NCBI GenBank assembly: GCA_948468385.1
Contig: CAOKHZ010000018.1
Location: 24,551-88,550 of the forward strand
Direction: 5' to 3'
Length of the DNA: 64,000 nt
Origin: an uncultured Faecalicatena sp.
Lineage (GTDB): Bacteria > Bacillota > Clostridia > Lachnospirales > Lachnospiraceae
The notes under the pieces were generated by a model. The model had not been told where the DNA came from and did no database searches. It saw only the letters and a program-made list of their open reading frames with translations. Shown here in pieces: positions 27,499 to 36,043 of this stretch. The translations under genes and the position numbers were made by a program. Positions within the stretch are counted from its first letter, which is position 1, and each line of letters begins with the position of its first letter.

Positions 27499-27527
27499 TT
27501 GCCGGGGCGGGCGGAAATTGTTAAAAT
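27499..27527 (+). promoter_or_regulatory. Promoter of the second GH2 gene
   Basis: TTGCCG (27499-27504), 17 bases, TAAAAT (27522-27527), 54 bases before the start codon. Confidence 0.55.
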
Positions 27528-27581
27528 ACAGCTATCACACATATATCACGCAAATCATGAAACAAATCAGGAGGGAGCTTT

Positions 27582-30140
27582 ATGCAAAGACAACGTTTTA
27601 ATGAGAAATGGCAGTTCATTAACGGTGCGGGGGACAGTCTGATTACTACCCTGAACGGGCAGGAGAAGGAAGTCGTCTACGTCGATCTTCCGCATGATGC
27701 CATGGTGCACGAGAAGCGCGCCGAGGACGCGCCGGCGGGCAGCCAGTCGGGGTTTTGGCCGGGTGGCATTTATCATTATAAAAAGACGTTCCATGCGCCT
27801 GAGGAGTGGGCGGATCAGACGGTCATATTTGAGTTTGAGGGCGTCTACGCCAATGCGGCGGTTTACATTAATAATGATTACGCAGGCGGATATCCTTACG
27901 GATATAGCAACTTTTACGTGTGTGCCGACGAGTTCCTCAAATATGGTGAGGAAAATGAAATCAAGGTGACGGCGAATAACAGCGCGCAGCCATGTAGTCG
28001 CTGGTATTCGGGCAGCGGCATTTACCGCGACGTGAATTTGTTCGTGGGCGGGGCTCTGCGCATCCCGGTGAACGGCGTTCGCATCACCCCGATGGAAATC
28101 GGCCAGGGGACTGCGGTCGTCCAGGTGGAGACGCAGATTGAAAACGACTTGCTGCAAGGAAAGAAAATCATTGTCCGCACGGAAATCAAGGACGAGGCCG
28201 GCAATGTGGCGGCAGGGGACGACAAGCCGATTACGGTGTATAAAAAGCAGCAGACAAAGACGTGCCAGCGTATTTTGTTGGAAAATCCCAAGCTGTGGGA
28301 CTGCGAAAATCCAAACCTATATTACGCGACGGTTTCCTTGTTGGTGGACGGCGTTTCGGCGGATGGCGTGACGGAGCATTTCGGCATCCGTACCATTTCC
28401 GTGGATTCTAAAAATGGTTTCCGTTTAAACGGAAAAGAAGTGAACCTGCGCGGAACCTGCATTCACCATGATAATGGCATTATTGGGGCGACGACGCTTT
28501 ATCGGGCGGAGGAACGCCGCTGCGAGCAAATGAAGGCGGCTGGCTTTAACTGCATCCGCAGCGCGCATCACCCGATGGGCAAGGCGATGCTCGATGCATG
28601 TGACAAGTTGGGCATGCTGGTAATGGACGAGTTGTCGGACATTTGGACCCGTCCGAAAAACACGCATGATTATTCCCGGGACTTCATGGCTTATTGGGAG
28701 GAAGACGTGAGGCGCATCGTGGAGAAAGATTACAATCGGCCTTCGGTCGTCCTTTATAGTACCGGAAATGAGATTCAGGAAGCGGGAACGGCCAAGGGCG
28801 CGCAGATTAATAGGATGATTGCGGACAAGTTCAAGGAACTGGATTCGACCCGCTTTACGACCAGCGCGATAAATGGCATGTTGGCAGTTTCGGATGAAAT
28901 GCAGACGATAATCATGGACGTGCTTATGAAGGCCGGAATCCAACTGCCAGGCTCGCAAGCGGCGGCCGAAGCGAAACCGCAAGACGGGGAGCAGGCGGCT
29001 GAGACGGCAGAGCGGGCAGGCTCGGAAGACGCGGCCGAAGAGGCGGGGGGCAGCAATGCCCTGAATAATTTAATGTCGTTAATTATGTCTGGAGCGACCG
29101 GGGACGCGTTTGCGTCACATCCGAGGATGACGGCCCGTGTGGAAGAATTTGCAGACGCGACGGACATTGCCGGATATAACTATTTGACCGGGCGGCACGC
29201 GGTGGAGCATGAGTTGAACCCGAATCGCGTGGTGCTTGGCACGGAGACGTTTCCGGCTGACATCGTGCGCCTATGGGATGTTGTAAAGAAAAATCCGCAC
29301 GTCATTGGCGATATGACGTGGACGGGGTATGATTATCTGGGCGAGGCGGGATGCGGCATTTTCTATTATGACGGCACGATGAATTTCTCGTCGCACTGGC
29401 CGGATCGGGCGGCTTACATCGGGGATATCGACCTCGTGGGTTATCGTCGTCCCATCAGCTACTTGCGGGAGATCGTATACGGGTTGCGGAAAGAGCCGTA
29501 TTTGGCGGTGGAGCGCGCAAATCGCTACGGGCAGGTTCACAGCCAGACCCCATGGATGTTCAAGGATAACGTCGCGAGTTGGACATGGCCGGGATATGAG
29601 GGCAAGCAGGTGAACGTGGACGTTTATTCCGTGTCCGACGAGGTGGAGTTGTTCATGAACGGCACGTCGCTTGGCAGGAAGCCGGCGGGCGAGGCCAATG
29701 GGTTTACGGCCACGTTTGAAATTACCTATCAGCCGGGCGAGTTGAAAGCCGTCGGTTATGGCGCAAATGGAATTGACGGGGAATGTGTTTTGCAAACGGC
29801 ATCGGACAAGGTTGAATTGGACGCGCGGGTAGACCGCACGGAGATTGCGGCAGACGGCGCGGATCTTTCTTTTGTCACGGTTGGTTTGAAAGACGCGGCA
29901 GGAATCTGCAATCTGAACGCCGTCAGGGAAATTACGGTGAACGTGGAAGGCGCGGGCTATTTACAAGGCTTTGGCAGCGCCGACCCGCAGGCGACGTCAA
30001 GTTATGACGATGTCACATGGCCAACGTATGACGGACTGGTGTTGGCGGCGGTGCGCTCCAACGGAGAGCCGGGTGAAATTACGGTGACTTTTGCGGCAGA
30101 CGGCATGAAACCGGCGGTCGTAAAAATCGCGGCGGTTTGA
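27582..30140 (+). CDS. Glycoside hydrolase family 2, paralog
   Basis: An 852-residue GH2 enzyme collinear with the preceding one and clearly a paralog, though diverged. The acid/base is Glu397 in 'STGNEIQE' and the nucleophile Glu555 in 'LGTETFP'. The insert between them is longer (about residues 455-505) and is rich in Ala, Glu and Gln ('AAETAERAGSEDAAEEAGG'). AGGAGGGA precedes the ATG. No signal peptide. It has its own terminator-separated promoter, so the two enzymes are probably induced under different conditions. The LacI gene follows. Confidence 0.88.
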   Translation: MQRQRFNEKWQFINGAGDSLITTLNGQEKEVVYVDLPHDAMVHEKRAEDAPAGSQSGFWPGGIYHYKKTFHAPEEWADQTVIFEFEGVYANAAVYINNDYAGGYPYGYSNFYVCADEFLKYGEENEIKVTANNSAQPCSRWYSGSGIYRDVNLFVGGALRIPVNGVRITPMEIGQGTAVVQVETQIENDLLQGKKIIVRTEIKDEAGNVAAGDDKPITVYKKQQTKTCQRILLENPKLWDCENPNLYYATVSLLVDGVSADGVTEHFGIRTISVDSKNGFRLNGKEVNLRGTCIHHDNGIIGATTLYRAEERRCEQMKAAGFNCIRSAHHPMGKAMLDACDKLGMLVMDELSDIWTRPKNTHDYSRDFMAYWEEDVRRIVEKDYNRPSVVLYSTGNEIQEAGTAKGAQINRMIADKFKELDSTRFTTSAINGMLAVSDEMQTIIMDVLMKAGIQLPGSQAAAEAKPQDGEQAAETAERAGSEDAAEEAGGSNALNNLMSLIMSGATGDAFASHPRMTARVEEFADATDIAGYNYLTGRHAVEHELNPNRVVLGTETFPADIVRLWDVVKKNPHVIGDMTWTGYDYLGEAGCGIFYYDGTMNFSSHWPDRAAYIGDIDLVGYRRPISYLREIVYGLRKEPYLAVERANRYGQVHSQTPWMFKDNVASWTWPGYEGKQVNVDVYSVSDEVELFMNGTSLGRKPAGEANGFTATFEITYQPGELKAVGYGANGIDGECVLQTASDKVELDARVDRTEIAADGADLSFVTVGLKDAAGICNLNAVREITVNVEGAGYLQGFGSADPQATSSYDDVTWPTYDGLVLAAVRSNGEPGEITVTFAADGMKPAVVKIAAV

Positions 30141-30159
30141 CAGAATACGCACTCTTCCC

Positions 30160-30188
30160 TTGACGTTTTTGTCGGGCGGTGATATCTT
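30160..30188 (+). promoter_or_regulatory. Promoter of the LacI-type gene
   Basis: TTGACG (30160-30165), 17 bases, TATCTT (30183-30188), about 100 bases before the LacI start. Confidence 0.55.
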
Positions 30189-30290
30189 TAAATTGGTGTC
30201 GGCGTACAAAGGCGCATGGCCGTTTGTGCATTGACGTTATATCTGAAGAAGCATCATTGCCCGCAAAAGGCGGGAGAAGAGGAAGGCATC

Positions 30291-31346
30291 ATGGTTACGA
30301 TAAAAGACATTGCAAAGAAGGCGGGCGTCTCGAGAGGCACGGTGGACAGGGTACTTCACGATAGAGGAAAGGTGGCACCGGAAAAGGAAAAAAAGATACG
30401 CCGTATCGCGCAGGAGTTGGGTTATCAGCCCAATATCGCCGGGAAAGGACTGGCGGCACGAAAGAAACATATCCGAATTGGTTTCGTCTATATCAGCAGT
30501 GATTGGGCTCCGTTTCATGGCGTGATTTACGAGAGTGCGAGGCAGTACGCGAGGCAGGAATTATTGCCATTTGGCGTGGAGGTACATTTTTTCCCGTTTG
30601 ACTTAAAGGATTATGAGGAAAATTTTCGGACGTGGGATCAAAAGTTTATCAAGGCGGTTCGTGAACAGAGGATTAACGGTTTGGTTGTCGTGGGCATGAT
30701 TGGGGGGCATTTGCAGCAAGTTTTGGAACAAAACGGAATCGCTGACATTCCCTTCGTCCTTTATAATCAAAATGAGGATGTAAAAGGAAAACTTGCATAC
30801 GTGGGCTGCGACTATGAGAGGGCGGGACGCCTGGCCTGCGGTCTGGCCGCGTTGATGACAAAAAATAAGGCGCATGTGGGAATCGTTTCGTTGGATGATG
30901 GAAATATGCAAAGTTCTTTAAATCGCGTTGTGGGTTTTGAGGCGGAAATTCGCGAGCGTTATCCGCAGATTCAAATCGTGGAAAAATATTTCACGGCGAA
31001 CGTGGAGGAGATGAGCGAATTGTTCGCGGAGGTGCAGCAGATGATGGAGCGGCATCCGGACATGGATGTGCTCTATTTGGCGAATCCGGGCGATTATAGC
31101 CTCTGTCAGTCCATTCGCCGTTCGGGGAAGACGAGTGACGTCCGCATCATTACCAATGACCTGGTAACGGAATGTCAGCGGGAGATGGTGAAAAATGGCA
31201 CCATCGACGCGACGATTTGCCAGGAGCCTGAAAAGCAGGGTGTCAAGCCGTTGGAAATTCTTTTTAATTATCTGGCATTGGGCATTTTGCCGGAGACGGA
31301 GTGGTACAAGACGGAGCTGAGTGTGCGGATAGGCCAAAACGTTTAA
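30291..31346 (+). CDS. LacI-family transcriptional regulator
   Basis: A 351-residue LacI/PurR-type regulator. The helix-turn-helix and hinge read 'TIKDIAKKAGVSRGTVDRVL' then 'GYQPNIAGKGLAARKK', and the periplasmic-binding-protein-like effector domain follows ('RIGFVYISSDW', 'VGCDYERAGRLA', 'IITNDL'). The variant VSRGTVDRVLH (instead of VSxxTVSRVLN) and the long effector domain resemble the YurK/sugar-ABC-type subgroup. The start at 30291 has GAGGAAGG just upstream. Palindromes at the next promoter are candidate operators for it. Confidence 0.88.
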   Translation: MVTIKDIAKKAGVSRGTVDRVLHDRGKVAPEKEKKIRRIAQELGYQPNIAGKGLAARKKHIRIGFVYISSDWAPFHGVIYESARQYARQELLPFGVEVHFFPFDLKDYEENFRTWDQKFIKAVREQRINGLVVVGMIGGHLQQVLEQNGIADIPFVLYNQNEDVKGKLAYVGCDYERAGRLACGLAALMTKNKAHVGIVSLDDGNMQSSLNRVVGFEAEIRERYPQIQIVEKYFTANVEEMSELFAEVQQMMERHPDMDVLYLANPGDYSLCQSIRRSGKTSDVRIITNDLVTECQREMVKNGTIDATICQEPEKQGVKPLEILFNYLALGILPETEWYKTELSVRIGQNV

Positions 31347-31451
31347 ACTTTGCGAGCGACGAGCCGAACGGGGGTGTTTGCCGTCCGCTTGATGACAATG
31401 GTTTTCTTTTGTGTAAATTTGATAATTTTAGAAACAAATTAGTCCGAATTA

Positions 31452-31503
31452 TTGACAAAATGACAAAAAATTAGTATACTAATTCTAGTGTGTTCGTGAA
31501 CAC
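31452..31503 (+). promoter_or_regulatory. Consensus promoter with overlapping palindromic operators
   Basis: TTGACA (31452-31457), 17 bases, TATACT (31475-31480): a near-perfect sigma-A promoter. A perfect 16-bp palindrome, AATTAGTATACTAATT (31469-31484), covers the -10 box, and GTGTTC-GT-GAACAC (31490-31503) covers the start site. Either could hold a repressor, with the adjacent LacI protein the obvious candidate. Confidence 0.65.
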
Positions 31504-31666
31504 TTTCCGATGGCCGCCTTGATGGCGTGTTAGGCGGCCGACGGGAAGAGCGAAAAAACCGAATGTTGATGCGTGACAACATTCCCTTAGTGTGAACACT
31601 TGGCGAGGTGTTATCGAGCTTGGTGTCCGCGCGGTGTAACCCGTAGGATAATCATTAACAGATTAG

Positions 31667-31814
31667 ATGCCCTCCTCCTCAGGTGGAACAAAAAACATGG
31701 CGGCCATGAATGGCCAAGGTCAAAACCCGGCGTGAAATGATAAGTGCGGTCAAAGTGGTGGACAAAAGCGATTTTAAACCGGATTTCACGTATAAAGTGG
31801 GGGACGATAGCTAA
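31667..31814 (+). pseudogene. C-terminal gene remnant, one-base frameshift
   Basis: One frame reads 'GGTKNMAAMNGQGQNPA' and stops near 31733; the +1 frame continues 'EMISAVKVVDKSDFKPDFTY' to 'KVGDDS' and a stop at 31812. Joined by one missing base they make a plausible protein tail. I do not recognise the family. Confidence 0.3.
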
Positions 31815-31840
31815 ATAAATGCTGTTTTTTGGAAATTTGT

Positions 31841-31851
31841 GGGGGGGGGGG
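31841..31851 (+). repeat. Poly(G) tract of 11
   Basis: Eleven consecutive G residues lie 21 bases before the symporter ATG and just ahead of its ribosome binding site (AAAGGAAGG, 31858-31866). Such a tract is prone to slipped-strand length changes. Confidence 0.8.
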
Positions 31852-31872
31852 TACACGAAAGGAAGGTTTTTT

Positions 31873-33255
31873 ATGAATGAGAAAAAGTACTTGAAGTGGT
31901 ACAACAAGGTGGGGTATGGTTCTGGTGACTTGGCGGCAAATACGGTCTACGCGCTTTTGACCAGCTTCGTCATGATTTATCTGACGGACACGGTGGACTT
32001 GAATGCCGGCGTGATTGGTATTTTAATTATGCTTTCAAAGTTTGCCGACGGCGTGACGGACATTTTCTTTGGACGCTTGATTGACAAGACGAAGAGCAAG
32101 CTGGGAAAGGCTCGTCCGTGGATGCTCTATTCTTTTGTCGGTAACGCGGTTTGCCTGGTGGCGATTTTCTCGATTCCGCTGAGTTGGGGCAAGACCGCGC
32201 AGTACGCATTTTTCTTCATTGCTTATACGCTTTTGAACGCGGTGTTCTATACGGCAAACAATATCGCGTATGCGTCCTTGACGGCCTTAATTACGAAGAA
32301 CGGCAACGAGCGCGTGCAGATGGGGTCGATTCGTTTCATGTTTTCTCTGGCGACAAACCTGGTTGTGGCTTCCATTACGACGACGTTGGTGGGAACGCTC
32401 GGCGGCGGGGCCGTTGGTTGGAGAAGCGTGGCCTTGATTTATGCCATCATAGGTTTAATCGTAAACACGATTTCCGTATTCTCCGTGAAAGAGCTTCCAG
32501 ATTCCGAATTGATGGATCAAGAGGAAGGCAAAACGGCGGACGCGGCGGCAGAGGCCGAAAAGCTTACGTTTTTGGATTCGTTTAAGTTATTGTTAAAGAA
32601 CAAATATTATTTGCTGATTTGTGTGATTTATATTTTTACATATGTGCAGACTGGTATTGCGGGGGTAGGCATTTATTACATGAAGTACGTGTTAGGAAAT
32701 GAGCAGTTGCTGGGGCTTTTCTCCATGGCACAGATGTTCCCGATGATTATCGGTCTGGCGTTTACCCCGATGCTGGTTGCGAAGCTGAAAGGTATGTACA
32801 AGGTAAACCTGGGTGGTTACACGTTGGCGTTTATTTTCCGTATTGGTTTCATGGTTGGCGGCTATTTGGGAATTGTCCCGATGATGCTTGCGTTCTCCGT
32901 ATTGGCAGGCTTGTGTTCCAGCCCGCTGACCGGTGACTTGAACGCGTTGATTGCGGCAGCGTCTGACTGGACTTATAAAACCTCTGGAAAACGTGTGGAT
33001 GGCACGATGTTCTCTTGTTCTTCCCTTGGCATCAAGGTGGGCAGCGGCATTGGTAGCGCGCTTTCTGGTCTCCTTTTGGCGGCGGGTGGCTATGTCAACG
33101 CGGCGGAAGTACAGCCGCAATCGGCGATTAACATGCTGCAGTTTATGTATTTGTGGTTCCCGATGATTTCCATCGCCATCATCTGGCTGTGCCTGAAGAA
33201 TTTGAAGGTGGAGCAGGCAAACGCGGAATTGGACGCGAAAGCGGGAAGAAGTTGA
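31873..33255 (+). CDS. GPH-type sugar:cation symporter (MFS)
   Basis: A 460-residue, 12-helix GPH transporter. Hallmarks are 'NKVGYGSGDLAANTVY' at the start, 'KFADGVTDIFFGRLIDKTKSK' (split here) with the cation-site Asp residues, and 'GKARPWML'. An in-frame ATG at 31819 reads through the poly(G) tract but has no ribosome binding site; the ATG at 31873 follows AAAGGAAGG. Likely cotranscribed alone from the promoter at 31452 and repressed by the LacI protein. It probably imports the substrate of the GH2 enzymes. Confidence 0.88.
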   Translation: MNEKKYLKWYNKVGYGSGDLAANTVYALLTSFVMIYLTDTVDLNAGVIGILIMLSKFADGVTDIFFGRLIDKTKSKLGKARPWMLYSFVGNAVCLVAIFSIPLSWGKTAQYAFFFIAYTLLNAVFYTANNIAYASLTALITKNGNERVQMGSIRFMFSLATNLVVASITTTLVGTLGGGAVGWRSVALIYAIIGLIVNTISVFSVKELPDSELMDQEEGKTADAAAEAEKLTFLDSFKLLLKNKYYLLICVIYIFTYVQTGIAGVGIYYMKYVLGNEQLLGLFSMAQMFPMIIGLAFTPMLVAKLKGMYKVNLGGYTLAFIFRIGFMVGGYLGIVPMMLAFSVLAGLCSSPLTGDLNALIAAASDWTYKTSGKRVDGTMFSCSSLGIKVGSGIGSALSGLLLAAGGYVNAAEVQPQSAINMLQFMYLWFPMISIAIIWLCLKNLKVEQANAELDAKAGRS

Positions 33256-33318
33256 GAGGATGATTAGAATTATGAAAGTGCGTTGGCATGGTATAATTCA
33301 TATGTAATGTGTGAAAAG

Positions 33319-33347
33319 ACGGAGACCGTTTTTTGTGCGGTCTCCGT
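33319..33347 (+). terminator. Terminator after the second GPH symporter
   Basis: ACGGAGACCG (33319-33328) pairs perfectly with CGGTCTCCGT (33338-33347). Apart from this and the next promoter, I see nothing in the 396 bases up to the DUF6465 gene. Confidence 0.65.
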
Positions 33348-33546
33348 TTCCGCGATTGGGGGAACTGAAAAGTGCCGAATAAGGTATCAGGAGCTGATGG
33401 GGGAGGAATAATTCGCTTTTTGGGATTCATGTCAAGGGATGAGGTTTGATTAATTAAAAAATGACCAAAATTGATTGGAAAACATTTCGAAATAACTGAA
33501 ATTTGCAAAAATAACTGGAATTAATGGTGGATATTGCATATTCTTT

Positions 33547-33575
33547 TTGACATTTTGCAAAAAATGAGGTAGAAT
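33547..33575 (+). promoter_or_regulatory. Promoter of the DUF6465-type gene
   Basis: TTGACA (33547-33552), 17 bases, TAGAAT (33570-33575), close to consensus, implying strong constitutive expression. Confidence 0.7.
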
Positions 33576-33651
33576 ACGAAATTGAAGAAATAAATATTAC
33601 TACATAGTACATGTCGGATATAAAGAGCATGGTACTTGGGAGGGAATTATT

Positions 33652-34353
33652 ATGGCAAGACCAAGAAAGAATGCGGCTGGAAAGACGGCTGCGAAGTCAG
33701 ATACAAAGGCGAATGTAAAGGCAACGAGGACGAGGGCATCAGCAAAAGCATCTGAGAAAAAAGCAGAGGCCGCAAAGGCAGAAGTGGAAGCGGCGGCAGA
33801 AGTAAAGGACGTTGCACCGACGGTAGAGGCAGAAGCCGCAAAAGTAGAGACGAAGGTCGCGCCGGAAGTGAAAGTGGTAGAGACGAAGGCGGCTTCGGAA
33901 GCGGAAGAAAAAGCCACGCCAGAGAAAGAGGAAAAGGTTGCAAAGACGGCAAGGAAAGCTCCAGGGGCGAAGGCTGCATTGAAACTGGAGACGAAGAAAG
34001 ACACCACTAAGGCGATTGAGACGAAGGCGGGCGTGTTGCAGGACGCTTCAGCGGAGACGGAAGTTGCCCCGAAGAAAAAACCGGGTAGAAAACCAGGAAA
34101 GACCGTGAAACCAGGAAAGCCGGGAAGAAAGCCGGGTTCAAAGAAAACGGAAGTGACGACGGAGATGTTCTTACAGTTTGATGGCAAGGAGTTCACGGAA
34201 AAGGAAATCTTTGCGAAGGTCAAGGAAGTTTGGACGAAGGGCCTGAAGAACAAGGTAGGCGACTTGAAGGACGTCAAGATTTATCTGAAGCCGGAGGAGT
34301 CGGCCGCATATTTCGTCGTAAACGGTGAAGTGAGTGGCAGGGTGGACTTGTAA
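33652..34353 (+). CDS. DUF6465-type protein with basic, Ala/Lys-rich tail
   Basis: A 233-residue protein in two parts. Residues 1-160 are a histone-H1-like low-complexity region of Ala, Lys, Glu and Thr, ending with AT-hook-like repeats (PGRKPGK, PGRKPGS). Residues about 165-233 form a small folded domain ('MFLQFDGKEFTEKEIFAKVK', then 'IYLKPEESAAYFVVNGE'), matching the DUF6465 pattern of Lachnospiraceae. GGAGG precedes the ATG. The strong promoter and the DNA-binding-type tail suggest an abundant nucleoid-associated protein, but this is inference. Confidence 0.75.
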   Translation: MARPRKNAAGKTAAKSDTKANVKATRTRASAKASEKKAEAAKAEVEAAAEVKDVAPTVEAEAAKVETKVAPEVKVVETKAASEAEEKATPEKEEKVAKTARKAPGAKAALKLETKKDTTKAIETKAGVLQDASAETEVAPKKKPGRKPGKTVKPGKPGRKPGSKKTEVTTEMFLQFDGKEFTEKEIFAKVKEVWTKGLKNKVGDLKDVKIYLKPEESAAYFVVNGEVSGRVDL

Positions 34354-34569
34354 GAATCGTGAGGGCGCGTTGGCGCGAGGCGGTTCGTGTATGGCAAGGA
34401 CATAATTGCGGTTCATGGTCACGATTTACTCAGAAAAATAATGATGATGTAAGCGCAGAAAGGAAAGCATGGCATGAATGGCTGTGCTTTCTTTGTATCA
34501 GCTGAATTTTTTGCCATGAGGCTTTCGTTGGATGAAGCGGATGGCAGGTTGATTGGAAAGGAAATTATC

Positions 34570-35157
34570 ATGACACGGTTGGAACAACAGATTCAGTTTA
34601 TTGTGGAAGTGGACAAGGTGAAACAAATTTTCCGGCAGACATATCTGGCAGACGCGACACGCAAGGAAAATGACGCGGAGCATTCCTGGCATCTGGCGTT
34701 GATGGCGTGTTTGTTGAAAGAACATGTGAGTGAGCCCGTGGACGTGGCACGGGTGACGACCATGGTGCTGATTCACGACCTGGTGGAGATTGACGCGGGT
34801 GACACCTATGCCTATGACCCGGAGGGTGCGAAGACGAAGGCGGAGCGGGAGCAAAAGGCAGCGGAGCGGATTTTCGGCCTGCTTCCAAAAGACCAGGGGG
34901 ACTATTTCATGGAATTGTGGCAGGAGTTTGAGGGATACCAGACCCCGGACGCGAAATACGCGCACCTTTTGGATAATTTCCAACCCCTGCTCTTAAATGA
35001 CGCTTCAGATGGAAAGAGTTGGGAGGAACATGGGGTGAAGAAGTCGCAGATTTATAAAAGAAATGAAAAAATCCCGGAAACCTCCCCGGAAATTTGGCGT
35101 TGCATGCAGGCGTTTATCGACAAACATGTGGAGGCCGGACATATAAAAGACGAGTGA
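34570..35157 (+). CDS. HD-domain hydrolase (YfbR/HDDC2-like)
   Basis: A 195-residue HD-fold phosphohydrolase. The metal-binding residues are seen in 'DAEHSWHLALMA', 'VLIHDLVEIDAGDTYAYD' and a late Asp in 'LLDNFQP'. The layout fits the YfbR/HDDC2 group, which removes the 5' phosphate of deoxynucleoside monophosphates. The ATG at 34570 has GGAAAGG upstream. It lies before a sirtuin, cytidine deaminase and inosine glycosylase, a nucleotide-metabolism neighbourhood. Confidence 0.85.
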   Translation: MTRLEQQIQFIVEVDKVKQIFRQTYLADATRKENDAEHSWHLALMACLLKEHVSEPVDVARVTTMVLIHDLVEIDAGDTYAYDPEGAKTKAEREQKAAERIFGLLPKDQGDYFMELWQEFEGYQTPDAKYAHLLDNFQPLLLNDASDGKSWEEHGVKKSQIYKRNEKIPETSPEIWRCMQAFIDKHVEAGHIKDE

Positions 35158-35229
35158 AGAGAGACTTTGGCTTGGAATACGCGTGTTGGCGAAGGGAAAT
35201 CGGGGTGAAGGACATGGCGAGGTGGCATT

Positions 35230-35958
35230 ATGTATGAAAAGGAAATAGGACAATTACAAGTGATGATAGACGAGAGTAGCCGTATCGTGTTTTTTGGCGG
35301 GGCCGGCGTGTCCACGGAAAGCGGAATTCCGGACTTCCGCAGCGCCGACGGCATTTACCACCAGCAGTATAAATATTCACCGGAGGAAGTGGTCAGCCAT
35401 AGTTTTTTTATGCGGCATACGGAGGCGTTTTATGAGTTTTACAAGGAGAAAATGATGGTTCTTGATGCCAAGCCGAACGCGGCGCATTTGAAATTGGCAA
35501 AGCTGGAGGCGGCAGGGAAATTGACGGCCGTGGTCACGCAAAATATTGACGGGCTTCATCAGGCGGCGGGTAGCAAGAACGTCTATGAATTGCATGGCGG
35601 CATTTTGCGAAATTATTGCATGGATTGCCACGCGTTTTATGACGCGGAAACGGTGAAGGCCTCGAAAGGTGTTCCGCGTTGCGCGAAATGCGGCGGCATC
35701 GTCAAGCCGGACGTGGTGCTTTACGAAGAGGGCTTGGATTCACGGGTGATTCACGGGGCGGTGAACGCGATTGGCGAGGCGGACATGCTGATAATCGGAG
35801 GCACTTCGTTGGTCGTATATCCGGCGGCCGGATTTATTGATTATTTTCAGGGAAAATATCTTGTCGTCATAAACAAGTCGGAAACGGCGCGCAGCGTCCG
35901 TGCGGATTTGACGATTGCCGCGCCTATCGGGGAAATATTGGGCAGGATTGAAGTATGA
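35230..35958 (+). CDS. cobB: NAD-dependent protein deacylase (sirtuin)
   Basis: A 242-residue Sir2 enzyme that removes acyl groups from lysines using NAD+. NAD-binding 'FFGGAGVSTESGIPDFRS' (start of domain), 'TQNIDGLHQAAGS', catalytic His in 'ELHGG', and the zinc ribbon Cys pairs 'CMDCHAFY' and 'CAKCGG' are all present, followed by 'GTSLVVYPAAGF'. Length is typical. It lies 72 bases after the HD gene with GAGGTGG before the ATG. Confidence 0.95.
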   Translation: MYEKEIGQLQVMIDESSRIVFFGGAGVSTESGIPDFRSADGIYHQQYKYSPEEVVSHSFFMRHTEAFYEFYKEKMMVLDAKPNAAHLKLAKLEAAGKLTAVVTQNIDGLHQAAGSKNVYELHGGILRNYCMDCHAFYDAETVKASKGVPRCAKCGGIVKPDVVLYEEGLDSRVIHGAVNAIGEADMLIIGGTSLVVYPAAGFIDYFQGKYLVVINKSETARSVRADLTIAAPIGEILGRIEV

Positions 35959-36043
35959 AATTGGTTTTGGAAAAATCACTTGTTTCGTTTGCCGCGCGAG
36001 GAGGGATTTGCGGCCAGAAAGTATGACTAGGAGGATGAAGACG

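Larger units (their letters stand above)
31504..31872 (+). other. Long structured leader before the second GPH symporter
   Basis: About 385 bases separate the promoter from the symporter ATG. Hairpins include GGCCGCC/GGCGGCC (31512-31539), GAATGTTG/CAACATTC (31561-31585) and AACAC/GTGTT (31595-31612). None has a T-run. The distal part (31667-31814) seems to hold a decayed coding fragment, and an 11-G run follows. I recognise no known riboswitch. Confidence 0.45.

Noticed and set aside
31504-31840. A riboswitch or T-box in the long symporter leader
   Set aside because: Hairpins are present, but no T-box motif, no known aptamer core and no terminator before the gene; part of the leader looks like decayed coding sequence.
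33600-34277. A Ser/Phe/Ala-rich minus-strand frame opposite the DUF6465-type gene
   Set aside because: It is the mirror of Lys/Ala/Glu repeats on the coding strand; the plus frame has a consensus promoter and ribosome binding site.
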